A stretch of DNA of 64,000 bases, from positions 3,472,001 through 3,536,000 of the forward strand of contig OX344753.2 in assembly GCA_947034885.2 (NCBI GenBank), in the 5' to 3' direction. Under the pieces are notes generated by a model. The model ran no database searches. It worked only from the letters and a program-made list of their open reading frames with translations, and had not been told where the DNA came from. Below are positions 22,445 through 35,000 of the stretch, in pieces. The DNA comes from Thuidium tamariscinum (Eukaryota > Streptophyta > Bryopsida > Hypnales > Thuidiaceae). A program made the position numbers and the translations under genes. How positions within the stretch are numbered: the first letter of the stretch is position 1; each line of letters opens with the position of its first letter.

Positions 22445-24441
22445 CGGCTTGAATTGCTGCTGCCGAGGATTGTGAACCTGGTTGATGCTCCCCGAACTGC
22501 TACATGTTCGTTCGAATGGGGAAGAGAGGCATTTCAGCTGCTACCAATTGCAGAATGAGGACCTGGAGCTATCAAAAGAGATGTGCAGAAGCTGTTGGAG
22601 AAATCGGAGAAGTGGAAAAGGAAGAACAATCGGGGAGGTGGGGAAGCAAGTGCGCCATCTTGCGAGTGAGGGAGAGAGACAAGGTGGTGCGGACCCTCCA
22701 TTTCAGATAAGACTTCGGGTCGTAGATTTTCGGTATGTTGGAAATGGGTAGATTGACAGTGGATTCACTGGTGGCGCTTTCACACGGGAAGAGAAAGAAT
22801 ATACTCATAGCCCAATATTAGTGATAATATGGAGGTTGGAAACTAGAGTAGGATTAACCCCTTAGCAGCAGAATCCTTTCTGGAATTTTTGCATATTTTT
22901 ACTTATATATTTATAAAAATATTGCAATTTCAGTAGATTCATTGTGCAAAATATTTTTGACTTTTTTAAAGTCAAGCATTGATTCAGATGAATGAAGAGT
23001 TCTAAGGGAAAAAAAAGGCCCTAAAACGTCTTCATTTGTCATTTAGAATTGGGCTATGGGAGCTCTAAGGGATCTAATAATTGATTCAAAAGAGCATGGC
23101 TCACCATTTGTTAATCAACTCCACAAGCAATAAATTAGGAGGGAAAGTTAGAATTGTGAGCAAAATTCTTTCTCAACAATATGCAAAATATTATGAGAGA
23201 TTCTGAAAGTCATAATAAAAATATGCCTTAGATTGCATAACATAGCAACAAGAGACAAACAATATAGATTTTTTTTATATTGAAATATTTGCTCATAAGA
23301 CTTTTGTGATGTTATAAAACTTCATTAATAGAAGTCAATATGCAATGAAGAAAGCTAATCAATTATTTATAGATTAAGTGAATCATCAATTGAGGTAGAG
23401 GCACCAATTGCTAATCACACCCAGTTCCCAACCTATGAGACACTTTATTTGCAAACTTAGGCTAGAGCTCAAGTTTGGAATGTATTTTTTTTGTCCTTGT
23501 CAAGATTGAGACTAATAAGATTATGCCACGTGTTTTGAAGTAGTGAACCAAAAAGTAATTCTTGAATGACTGAAATTAAAAGACTTTAGACATTAGTTAT
23601 TACTCTAGAGTAGTTTTGGACTCCTAGAATTCATAGTAATTTCAATTTGGGAGATAAAATTCTAAAAAAAAATAAAATTCTATCTCCATATTTTCTATCA
23701 TCCTATGTGAGAAAAAAAATTTCACAGCTCCAGGCCATCTGTTCCTAAATTGCCGCCTCCTAACTGTCAAATCTTCAACATATGTACATTTGATCTCTTA
23801 AAACAGCCTTGAGAGTACTGTCCAGTATCTTACTAGGAGGATAGAATCTGGTGAATGGACATTCTGCCACGTCATGAATATTCTGCACTGAGGAAAAGGC
23901 GAAAGGGCACGATTAATATCTACCCAGGGAACAGATTCCAGATAGTAGATTCTGGATTGGTGGGTGAACGAGGAACTGCTTGAACGCTTGCACTTTTAGA
24001 CTTTAGAAGAGACCCCCAAAGCTCCACCTCATCATTGACTGGATAATCCCTGTAATGTGAGCATACAGTACCCTGCAGGACTTTTTTATTTTTATTTTTT
24101 ATGAATAGGCAAAGTGGCTGTATAAATTGTTAAGTTATAGTGGTGCTCCAAATTTCAACATTCATCCATTCATAGAAAATATCACAATAGCACATATCAC
24201 ATGTCCAATTCTATTTTCATTCACAATCTAGCCATTTCATCTAAGATTTATTTTTTTAAATTCAAAGTTTTCTGATGAAAAACTTCACAATTTATTGTCA
24301 TTTTGTAGCCTAATTCATTTTGTTCTCGTATAATTTGGAACCAGATAACCAATAATAAAAGCCTTGATACCTTGTACTAATATATACAATAGTTATTTGT
24401 TAACTTATTTTTCTTACTCTAAATACGTGACTTGCAATCAA
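22445..24441. other. Sigma-gene promoter and AT-rich spacer
   Basis: The first 350 bases upstream of the sigma start (22445-22800) have near-average GC content and probably hold the promoter and 5' leader. From about 22820 the DNA becomes AT-rich. A less AT-rich stretch at about 23720-24080 contains TGCCACGTCA but no coding signature. Confidence 0.45.
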
Positions 24442-24704
24442 GCAAGACATTAAATCTTTAATTCAAAGTAGGTTCAATAAGGTGGATTTACCTAGGAGGA
24501 AAATAATATTTTATTTTATTTGTCATGTAGGATAAAATTTGCAAATTTTGAGGTCTTATCTGCATCAAAGACCCCAAATTAGTTTAAGAAAGGTATTGAA
24601 TATATCCTAAATATAGCACAAAGTAGGAGATTTTTTTACTTTTACTCCAAAGAATCTGAAATTTATCCCATTGGGCCCACTTCAAATTGAGAGTTTAGTC
24701 TTGC
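24442..24704. mobile_element. TIR family A, diverged copy
   Basis: The left end reads GCAAGACATTAAATC and the right end GTTTAGTCTTGC. Internal words TAGCACAAAGTAGGAGATTT and CCATTGGGCCCAC match GGCACAAAATAGGGGACTTT and CTGCTGGGCCCAC of the 12219 element. Many changes show that it is older; no clear target duplication remains. Confidence 0.75.
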
Positions 24705-24929
24705 TTCAACCATGACCTATTGTAAAAGGGATCAAATATCATTTGCACTTTCAATTCTTGATGATATGGTCATTGAAGTCATTGATTTTTGAGGATTAAG
24801 GGAAACAACTCAAATTCCAACAAGGCTCTAAAAGCAAACATGATTTAGAGGTGCATTTTTCTTTCTTCAATGTACCAAATTTGCACATTTTTATAAGGGT
24901 ATTTCTTTTGATGACCACATATGACCATT

Positions 24930-25125
24930 TTTTGCAAACTTCAAAAATTTGTAACTAATTTCAAAAGCTTCAAAAAAATATGAAAAAACTTCAGTTAGAT
25001 GCCTATTCTACTTGCCTCTTGAGAAAATTTTACTGAAAAATATTTTAAGATGTTCCACCTCCGCAAAATTCAATTCTAGCCCTTAAAAGGTTGATTTATG
25101 GACCTTCTACCTTATTTACAACAAT
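24930..25125 (+). repeat. Dispersed repeat R1, copy 2
   Basis: It has AACTTCAAAAATTTGTAACT, CTTCAAAAAAATATGAAAAA, ACTTCAGTTAGATGCC, TTTTACTGAAAAATATTTTA and AAGATGTTCCACCTCC in the order of the 8165 and 46800 copies. Confidence 0.75.
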
Positions 25126-27315
25126 TTGTACTATTGGATGAGTTTGATTTTTTGTTAGGTTGAAGAATCTTCCTTATAACAATACTTTATATGGTTTGAT
25201 CTAAGATTACATCTATAGAGTGACCACAAAATTCACTTTCTTGAAGAACTATGCTCGCCCCCAAAATCAACCACGGTCACTAAAGGGTTAAATCTAAAAG
25301 GTTGGTGACCAAAAACATATGAGGTGGAAGGGTCTAATATGCATAATTCCAATCAATTTATGACTCCTTAAAATCTACTCTACAATTTGTGTAAATGAAT
25401 TTTGAATGTGATTTTTTCTCCAAGATTTAGTGTATTTGAGGCTCATTTTCAAGAGCTCTCAACACTATAGAAAGTCAAGATTGCAATGGGTACCATTGCA
25501 CAAAATCTTAAATAGAAAAATCACCATCATTCATTTTTTAGATTGGATTTTGACACTAAAACTAGACTTCTAGAAGAACTTTTCAAAAATACAAACTACT
25601 AAAATAGCAACTTGGTTAGGTTTTATTTAACTTCAAAGTTTTGCAAACACCAAATTCTAGTTTCTTGGGCAGTTAGGGGTTAAATCATTTTTTTTGGTTG
25701 TAGAAGCTGATTCCGAAAATGTATTAGAAGAAAATAAGTGCATCTTCACTTTTACACTTGTATAATGAATTATTCATTCCCATGGAAGTAATTTTGAGAG
25801 GATTGGCATTCAAATTTTATTACAAATTAAATATTGAAAATCAAACTTTGAACATTAATCCTCCAAAATCTAGACCTAAACACAAATAAAATCTCCACTG
25901 CATAATAGAGAATAATAGTGACTACCTCAGAATTTGCCAAAATTTTGCCTTTGACCTGACAATTTTGCATGATTTTGATGTCAGTCTTCAAAAGCAAAAT
26001 AACTCCTTGTCATGGAATGTTAGAGCCAATTGTTGGCTTTTTGTTACTTGGGGCATTTAACCCTTGAAGGTTATATCAATTAAACTTGCTCCCATCTAAT
26101 AACACAAAGTTTAGTACCCAATTTTTTTTTCTACTTTCCAAATATTAATGATTGATTGTATTCAAAAACTTATTGCAATTGCAAAATTTGTATTAACTCT
26201 AAAGGATCAAATTGCGTTTCTTGGCAACATAACAATCTTAGGCAACTCACTATGAATGAAATGTTTTTTTTTTTCTATTAAAAATTTTCACACAACATGT
26301 GCCTAAGGAGTAGTATTAAGGCCCAACAACTTTCAGAACTCTACACTATATGGTTAAAAAATTATTGAATGATATGTAATTTTCATTGATCTTAAGGCAA
26401 CCTAAGTGAAACATTCTTTGGAAAAATCACTTTTCTCAGATAAAATAATTTCAATTTAGTTTTCTATTTGGTGTATACACTAAAAGCTTTAATCATTCTA
26501 TTTTGATTAATGAGATGAAAGTTATGAAGAGTTTTAGTTTGTGGGTAGTTATATAATTTCTACACTAAAATAAACTTAGAAGTCAATTGTTTGGCTCAAT
26601 TTTCAATATTTTTTGAAAAAAATAAAAAAATAGGGTGTAGATTGTTTATTACAATATCAAAATCATTTTAATTGGCATTTTTAATTTCATTACTAAATTC
26701 TTAATTATTTAGTGTTTTGTATCATTATTTACTTTTTTCTACTTATTATTTTGTTTTATACAACTCCAAATGATTTGAAACTCTTCAAGCATGTAGCCAT
26801 CTTGTCTTGAAGAATGAATCCAAAGAACTACAAACATTAGATATCTTTTTCATACCAATGTGACCTTGTGAAGTGCAACTACTTGATTTTAGGTGGGGCT
26901 GAAAAAGAATTTATTTCAATTTTAACACTAATATCTTACAATCTACATGGTGAAAATTTGTGAAAAATTTTCATCATCTTTCTAAACTAGCATACTACAA
27001 AATCTTATAGTTATATGTGTCCAAAAATGTTTTTTTTCAAAAATTTATTATTTGTACTAGAAATGGTAGTTTTAGAGTGTTTTTGGAGAAATCACAATAA
27101 AAAAAACCTTTAAGGGTAAATGAAAATATTTACATATTCATTTAAAAGCTTTGAAATGTAAATATAACATTTCACAAAGGTTGTCTTTTCAATTTTCTAA
27201 TGACTATGTTGTAGATCTATATCATATTCATTTTTTTTTGGCAAATTTAAGTTTTGAATTTGAATTCAAAACAAATATTTTATACATTGAAGTAATGGAC
27301 GATACTTATGATAGT
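25126..27315. other. AT-rich spacer with repeat family E (copy at 26440-27095)
   Basis: No gene is visible. From about 26440 to 27095 the sequence is a direct, diverged copy of 48770-49320. Landmarks are AAGCTTTAATCATTC, TGATTAATGAGATGAA, TTTTAGTTTGTGGGTAGTTA, CCAAATGATTTGAA, GAAGAATGAATCCAAAG, CCTTGTGAAGTGCAACTA and TGTCCAAAAATGTTTTTTTT. The rest holds only A- and T-rich DNA. Confidence 0.6.
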
Positions 27316-27599
27316 CATTAGATGAAATTTGAGGGCATTAGAAGACTGTGGGTTTTGGGACTATGGGAATGCAGTTTCTGCCGTGGGAACAAGAATCCTA
27401 TGTGGTCAAGACATTGCTATGTAATGAAATTTTCTTTTGTGAAATTTTTGCTTGGACTTTTTTCATATTTCAGGTTCTAAATTTTTTATTTCTTTATTTT
27501 TTGGAGTTAATTCCAACGTGACAATAGTTAGCGACATCGGGAATTGTTTTGGGAACAGACCCAAAATGGCCCTCAAGTGCCCTCAAATTTCATCTAATG
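27316..27599. mobile_element. MITE family B, copy 1
   Basis: The 284-bp element starts CATTAGATGAAATTTGAGGG and ends CCCTCAAATTTCATCTAATG, a perfect 20-bp inverted repeat. A subterminal AGAAGACTG follows the left end. Related copies lie at 28653-28946 and 52398-52673. There is no coding capacity and no clear target duplication, so the superfamily is open. Confidence 0.88.
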
Positions 27600-28652
27600 T
27601 TATTCTAAATAGACCAAATGTTTGTAAAATTATGAAATTATAGGCAAAATTTGGAGAGGGATTGGAAGGGAATTTTCTTTAACATTTAAAGAAATCTTCT
27701 TTATGTTTTGTCCGTGACTTTTTTTTGAAGGCTCAAAGCCACATACAAGTTTTTGGAAATGAAATCTATATTTTTGCTATGATTGTCTTTTTTTTTAATT
27801 TGTTACATTGGGATCTCCTAGATTGTACAATCTAAAGTATCATTCTTGGCACCATGAGAAAGCTCTCTACTAAGAAGTGTGTATGAACTTTGTTTTGTAG
27901 CATTTTGACCTATTCTACAAAAGATAATAAATTTTGAGTTTTTATAAATTAAAAAAGTGAAAAAATGATTTTTAGTTTTATTTTGATAGTAGCAATGGCA
28001 AAAGGTGAATTACTTTTATTAGTTTAATTTTCCAACTTTTTTCAACTAAAATTTTATTGAAAAGAAGTACTTTATTGTATTAAAATGAGGTTTGAAGTTC
28101 TAAATTAAATACAATTCTTGGATTTTAACAATAAGTGGTCAGGGTCTCATCTTCAAATTGTCCCATACCCTTTGAAGATTCATGGTGGATAGTAGAGCAC
28201 AAGTTCCTATCCACCTAAAAGTGAGGATTTACAAAGGGGTTTATTTATTTATAAAGGTTGTTCAATTTTCAACCCCACTTATGTAATTTTCAAATGTATT
28301 ATTAAGACCAAAAAATATGGGTTAATGCTTTCATATTTTTGTAGCTGTATTGTATTTTGATACCTATAGTTGTATTTATGGAGTTGTAATTGTATTATAT
28401 TCAACATCTACATTTGTATTTGTATATATGTATGTACATATCAATATCACTGTTTGTATGTTCATATATTTGTATTATATTTTGATCAATGGTAGGAAAA
28501 GTTTGTATTTTTTTTCCCAAAATTAATCTATAGTTGTGTTTTTTCTATATCGGGGGAGCAGGGGATGTCAATGTAGTAATTCCTTTACATTACCTTCAAT
28601 ATTCTTTTTTGTCAAATGACAAATGCCATTTGATACAATGGATTGTTGTTGA

Positions 28653-28810
28653 CATTAGATGTTTTTTGAGGGGTCAAGAAGACTGCGAGTTATCACAGCA
28701 GGGAACAGGTTCGGCGAGGTTCGGCAAGGCGGTCTGACGTGGCCGAGAGACTGCCACGTCATCGACCAACAAAAAAAAAAAAAAAAAAAAAAAAAATTGT
28801 ATTTGAAGAC

Positions 28811-28843
<33 letters not shown>

Positions 28844-28946
28844 GAAAAAAAAAAATCTGACAGCAGGCCGCTCCCCTCGCTGCGGGGAACAGCTGCGGGG
28901 AACAGCACTGGAACAGTCTTCTGCAGGGGTCAAAAAACATCTAATG
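28653..28946. mobile_element. MITE family B, copy 2, with long A and T runs
   Basis: The left end CATTAGATGTTTTTTGA and the right end TCAAAAAACATCTAATG are exact inverted copies, and AGAAGACTG and CAGTCTTCT extend the match inwards. The interior is unusual: GC-rich arms (GACGTGGC...GCCACGTC at left, GCTGCGGGGAACAG at right) surround 26 A (28771-28796), a 19-base linker and 28 T (28816-28843). The A and T runs can pair, so the whole element can fold back. Confidence 0.85.
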
Positions 28947-31013
28947 ATTTTTTGAATTTTTGGCAAACCTTCCTATCATTAATTTGTAGATTTGGTGTTT
29001 TGGTCCCACAATTTGTAGACAAATTTGGCACTTTTTTTTCAAATAATATGAGTCGAACATGCTATATAAATGCAATATTGCCTTCAAGTGATACTATTGA
29101 CTTTTCTAAGTTAAAAATGGCAAACAAAAAATGTAATACAAAGCAAAATGGAATCTTTTTGTATTTTGTAATTTTTTGCTCTTTTGTCTTTCTATTAGAT
29201 CTAAAGTCTCAAGGTCATTTTTCTATCAAAAAATATCAAAAATTGCCAATTCTTTTGCATTTGCCTAAGAATATAGAACAAATATTTTTTAATACTAGAA
29301 CCTATTTTTAAAATCTTATATTTGAATTGTTTTATATCATGTGGTAAGTGAAGTTTGACCATATAGATTGGAAAATATTAGCATTTAAGGGTTGGAAACA
29401 AAGTGTTTTTTTAACAATGTCTTGCAATTTCAAATGAGTTTGACCACAATTTGTAGAATTTTTTGCGCAAATGACTTTGAATTAAAAAAAATTTATGATG
29501 AAAAATTGAATTGATTGTCTATGAATTTTTTTTTAAAACACACACATTTAGTTTTCATTGTATAGAATATTGTTTAGTAGAACTAAATATAAGGTTGAAT
29601 GAACAAAAAAACTAAAGGTTAACAACTCTAAGATGGAATTGAAACACAATAATCCTAAGGATAAGATTATTCTTTCAAGCACCCTAAACCCTATTAAACA
29701 ATTTTTCCTCAAAAATTGTAAAAATTGCATTAAAAATGAATCTTACAAGGTTCTTTTTTGATGGAGTTGTTTAGATTGCCTCCTAAACAAAATTGTCCAT
29801 TACTTTCCCATCACTAGTCTAAATAGAATGAATAAAAGCTTTAATGTAGACAAAATATAATATTTTAGAAAATAATATTAAATTTTTTATTTTGACTCTT
29901 AGTATTGCCCATCGATCTCCATTTTTGGCTTCTTGTACCATAACTTTTGCTCCCAAGTAAGCACCAATTGAAATAAAAATTACATCCCTAAAAAGATTAT
30001 GTGTTTTTCTAAATTCACAAAAAAATAAAAAATAATGATGAATATTGAGACTATATGAACCTATTTGAAATGGAGTGATTCAAAGCTTTTTGCATATATG
30101 TACATCTAGAAAACCAATTTCAAATTTTTAATTTAAAAAAAATTTGATCCCATCTATTGTATCAAAGTTTATTAAAGCTTATTTTTGGTTAGCTGGATTA
30201 CCAAGTCAATCATGTTCATAACGTGGTCTAAGAAAGTTATCTCGACTGGGATGTTGAGCTACACTCATATAATGCATTGGCGTCAGAGCTCCATACAATT
30301 CCCGCCGTACTTGTTAAGTATAACAAGAAAAGTTCAAGACCACATCGGACCCTCACTTAAGCTTCTTTGTAATCGACGCCACGCACAATTGTCCTAATAC
30401 CTCAAGAAGTACCACAACTTTTTGAGATTTACCTTTGAGATCAAGATTTGTGTCAAACTTGATTGTCACTTTCTTGTAAACTCTAGTATATGAACTATAT
30501 TGTCAAAATTCCTTCTACTACTGCTCATAGAACACATAACCTTGGAGCAATTACATGAGGGCTTCTAAGAAAAACCCTAAATTTGCAGTAGCTAAGGAAT
30601 GACCTCCAAGGGAACGTCGGCATTCCCAATGTCGAGAATGTCAGCATCCTCTAGAGGTCCCATAAAAATATTTATCTACTAATTTTACATCCTACATCAA
30701 GGAAATTTCTTCTAAAATAAAATGTCCACCTCTAAATTAGAATGTTTAAAATTTTGATGTTTGTCATTACCATCCCTCAAATTAATTAGGATTTTCGTTT
30801 ATTTCAATTCATAAAACTTCACAACCTTCAATAACTTATGCATGAAAAAGTGCAATGACTTTGTTTCAATTTGAGAGGTTGTATTATTCACACAAATACA
30901 AAGAGTCATGCACAAAGGAGTGTAAGGATTTTGTTTTGTGACATTTAGACATACAATGCATTTTCAAAATAAAATATAATTTAAGCCAAATTTTTCAATG
31001 GACGTCCAGTTCC
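28947..31013. other. AT-rich spacer upstream of RADA
   Basis: Mostly AT-rich DNA. About 30050-30130 carries a short inverted piece of repeat family E (GAGTGATTCAAAGCTTTTTG and CCAATTTCAAATTTTTAATT). A stretch of more even composition at 30185-30660 has a 70-codon open frame with no recognisable domain. I see no gene. Confidence 0.5.
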
Positions 31014-31140
31014 ATGTGTAAAATTATCCACTGGACGGACAAAATCGTTGATGACATGGCGACTTCCCTCTTCAGCAAGCCGGACAATCAAGAGCACAAG
31101 GCTTTCGTCCGCAACCATTGGACAAGCAAGTATGAAACGG
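31014..31140 (+). other. Possible extra 5' exon of the RADA gene, or fragment of an unknown gene
   Basis: From the ATG at 31014 a frame of 42 codons runs to a strong donor, GTGAGTG, at 31141. It encodes a polar stretch including HWTDKIVDD, SKPDNQEHKAFV and NHWTSKYET. It ends in phase 1 and would join in frame to the AG at 32000-32001, eight bases before the RADA ATG. It does not look like a transit peptide and I do not recognise it. It could be an untranslated first exon, part of another gene, or chance. Confidence 0.3.
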
Positions 31141-31417
31141 GTGAGTGTTCTCGGTCTTCTTCAGTCAGCCTTTGTGGAGAAAACTGAGGATGATGGGACT
31201 GCACATGCACATGAAAACATTGATATAGTACAATTCTCGTGATAAGTTTAAGATTTGATTACACCTACAAATTTTTCCTTCGCGGTGCTTCAGATTCAAA
31301 TTTTCAAACATCGACCTGAATCGGGTCCGCGGGGTCCGCTTGATGTGATGATCTATAGCAAGCCAACACACAATCGCAGAGCTGATTGTTGGTTTTTGTA
31401 AGTCACAATCACACTAG

Positions 31418-31945
31418 TCTTTGATTTGAGCAACCAGAGTAGGTTTTAAGGTTAATAGATTCAGTAGGAAAAATGCTGAACGATGTCCAATCAGCTATGG
31501 GACACCACATTGAAGCAGTTCGCGTTTATTTCCTTGAAACCTGAGATTTTGATTCGTTGTGGAAATGGGTGTGAGCTGAATTGGGGACAGACAACGTCAC
31601 ACCAATTTTTGGATTGAGCCATCTGGAGTAGGGTTTAGGGTTTATCAAATGCGGTGGAAGAAAATGCTCGACCTCTTCCAATTAGCTATGGTAGACAGTT
31701 AGCAATTTCACGAAGTACTACGCGTCTCTATACCCAAGAATTTTCAGAACTTAGGCCAGATGATGTCTTGCCAGTCTTTGAGTTGAGCAATCTGAGTAAG
31801 GTTTTGGGTTTATCAAATGCGGTAGAAGAAAATGTTCAACTATGCCTAATCAGCTATAATAGACCACATTGAGCAATTTCACGAAGCGTTACGCCTCTGT
31901 GACCTTGAACTCTGAGGTTTGTGAGCCGAATTTAGGGCAGATCAT
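31418..31945 (+). repeat. ~180-bp tandem triplication in the RADA promoter
   Basis: Three units start near 31418, 31605 and 31777. Each has TTGAGYMAYCWGAGTA, GGTTTAGGGTTTATCAAATGC or a variant, GAAAATG, CCAATCAGCTATG or a variant, AGCAATTTCACGAAG and then a less conserved tail. The GAGC landmark lies at 31428, 31615 and 31785. Units 2 and 3 are closest to each other. The array ends about 65 bases before the RADA start. Confidence 0.85.
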
Positions 31946-31964
31946 AAGAGATGCGATACGCTCT

Positions 31965-31973
31965 AAACCCTAA
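31965..31973 (+). promoter_or_regulatory. Telo-box (AAACCCTAA)
   Basis: AAACCCTAA lies 37 bases before the RADA ATG and is followed by a second related word (GCCCTAA). Telo-boxes are known near the transcription start of many plant genes for DNA replication, repair and translation. Its function here is an inference. Confidence 0.4.
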
Positions 31974-32009
31974 GCCCTAATTTGGTTGGTATATTGTGCA
32001 GGACGCGTG

Positions 32010-35000
32010 ATGAGGGGACTCAAAATTGGAGCGCTACAGGCTCTGAATGTAACCCTATGTACAAAAATCACCTCTCGGGCTTTACAGACGCAAGCCCGGG
32101 TACTATCCCAGGAATGCGTCTGGTCATTAAGCTCCAGACATTTATCATTACTCAATGCTAGGCCGATTTCGATTAGTGATTTAAGCTCTCAGAGGCTTAC
32201 TTCCGGGAGACTCTTGTTTGGCGAGCAATCTCGTGTGGATTCTAGGAAGAGGAGAATCAGTACTACAGTGGCAGCTGCTAGAGATTTTACAGGCTTAGGA
32301 CGTAAGAAGGCAGCTCCCAAGACCAAGACACATTGGGTGTGTGAGGATTGTGGAGAGTCGTATACACAGTGGTGGGGTCAATGTAGAAACTGTAAAGCCA
32401 TGAACTCTATGAAGGAGTTTAAGGAGACAACCGGCAATAGTGGGAAAAGGGGCGGAGCAGGAGCAAGAGCCGTGGAGAATCTGGTACTCTCGCAGGCTAA
32501 TTTAGGTCAGTGATGATTTCTTACTAGTTCATAATTTGGTTTTCTTAACATGCCCCTTCAAGATTTATGTCATTTGATTTGTTCTTGTAAATGAAACCTG
32601 GTTATTTGAATTACTTTTCTTTAACGTATTGGAGTTTTCTTGACTTGCATTTGAGGTTTGTGGACGTGTGACTGACAAAACATTTGTGTCAAATCACTCC
32701 TGATTTAGGTGTCAAGAAATCTTCTCGTGGACGGGCGTGGTTTGAAAATGTGGATGGTGGCCCTCAGCGGTTGTCAGATGTGGCTACCGGTCATTCACAT
32801 CTGCATTGGCGTCTGCCTTTGTATGAATCTGAATTCTCTTTGCTTTTGAATTTTCTCTTGAAGCTGTTTCTGAATGAATTCTTGTCTGGTGGATTTCAGG
32901 TTCTTCTCCATGCTTGTGGTTGGCTACGATCCATTTTATTAGTTGTTGTGTGAGGTTAGGAAGAATGCACTGAAGAAAGCGGAAACGGTTGCTGGCTTGT
33001 TCTTCTTGAAAGCGTTTCTAAATTTATTCCCTTTCGACATTGTGACAGGGACGGGGACACTGGTCAAGAAATTGGAAGGGTTTTGGGTGGAGGTCTTGTT
33101 CCAGGTTACCATGGATCTTATGAGTACAGCCTTATCTGTTTTTTAGAATGTCAACTTTGGCCTTGTATTTAGGATTGCCTGACAACAGAGTGCTGTTTAC
33201 ACGTGTGGTGTGGTCTTTAATTGTTGGTCGTCGTGGAGTTCCAGGTTCATTGATTCTCGTAGGTGGGGACCCGGGTGTCGGCAAGAGTACTCTTTTACTA
33301 CAGGTTATCTTTAGTCTTCGTACCCTTCATGTGGTGATGCTACTCTTCCAAAGTAAGAAGTTGTTTTACATAGTCGAAATGACTCTTGTTAACGTGATTT
33401 TGCTCGTCAAGGTGCTTCGTAATGTTTCTGAATGTCAGGACAGCTCATTTAGATCACTGCTGAGTCGGATAGTTCATTGGTTCTCAGGAGAGAGTGAGTT
33501 TCTTCTTTAGGGTTTTGCAATGGCAACCAAATACGAGTTCAGCGAGGTTTCTGGTTCTTTGAATCATAATGCTTTCTGCGGGAGCTTTATTGGAGCCCCT
33601 CCATGGATGGCCTTGGCCACTTGTATCTGGCTTTTTGAGCTGGTGAAGTGTTTCACTGCCTTTCTTCCCAAGCTGCTGTAAAGATTGGCGCATTGATTTT
33701 GGGGACCAGGTAGCGGGCCTCATTGCGGAGGGAACTGAAGAGCAAGGTCCTGGCCCTGTTCTTTATGTTTCAGGGGAAGAGGTAGGTCTGTACTTTCTTT
33801 GAAATGATGCAGGATATTATTGTTCGATTGTTTTGCCCAATTTGTGACAAGTGCACGCTTTTATTTGGGTTTTGACAATGGTCTGCGGAAGACATTTGAT
33901 TTGATTTTTAAGTATACAAGCTCCGAAACAATTGAAGTTCCTGCATCTTTCAACCAAGAGGGTCGTGATGAACACGCAGAATAATCTTTTGCTTTCTACA
34001 TATTAGTGATGAAGACTGCAGTACGTCACACCTGGTGTCGTATGTGTGCTTTGCAATACATACATAAGTTACATTGTACTTTAATCGTAAGGCCATTTGA
34101 CCATTTGACCTACGATGATGAATTATAAGAAGTCTTTTACAACTGTTGCGTAGTATTTTCTTTTCCGTGGGTGTGAAACAGAGTGTGGAGCAGATAAGCA
34201 ACCGAGCTGATCGATTGGATATAAGAGCGCATGATCTTTTTCTATATTCCGCAACTGATTTAGAGGTTCGCTGTGTCCGCCACCTTGATTACACCCTTTG
34301 TACTTTATCTCCAGTTCCAGTTTGAAGGTTTTATATTCTTTATGCGCGTATGGCCAATTAATGTAGGTATTGTGTGTTCATGGCTACTATATGGATGGTG
34401 TACTCAATGACCCAATGTATTTGGTGTTTTATCCTGTGCACCCACTTGATTTCAATCTAAATTCTCGCATCTGAACAAAAGTTTTGTTATGACGCTTGTA
34501 TTGCTTATTTTTTGCAGCTAGTGATCGACGCAATAACAGAAATTCATCCTCGGGCTGTAATTGTGGATTCTATACAAACCGTTTTCCTCGCAGAGGCTAA
34601 TGGTAGTGCTGGAAGTGTTAGTCAGGTTGTTCATCAAACTACTTCCTAAAGGATATTTACCAAAGAAGTGTCTGACAGAGTGAGGTATCATTAGACGACT
34701 GATAATAAAATGTACCAGTAGATGCTGAGTCAGAACATTGCATGCCCTTGGGCTGAATCAAAGTTTCTTACGTTGTCATCTAAACACATGGTCAGGACTT
34801 CAGCGACTTATTTGCCTCCACATATCTAAACTTGTACACTGGATGCAATTGCAGGTACGCGAGTGTGCCACTGCGTTGCTGAGAGTTGCGAAACAGACGA
34901 AAGTTCCAATTTTTCTGGTAAGCTCAATGTAGGCAGACAATTTTACGTCGAAGGAACTCATTTTTATCTTTAATGTATGCATCCAGTTGATCACAATAAT

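Noticed and set aside
22482-22751. 89-codon plus-strand frame beside the sigma gene start
   Set aside because: It lies on the opposite strand of the sigma gene promoter and leader, is rich in Arg and Gly from composition only, and has no domain.
28655-28966. Open frames on both strands around the A and T runs
   Set aside because: They read poly-Lys and poly-Phe from the homopolymers inside a MITE.
30185-30397. 70-codon frame considered as a decayed gene
   Set aside because: No domain, no partner exons, and no similarity to other parts of the window.
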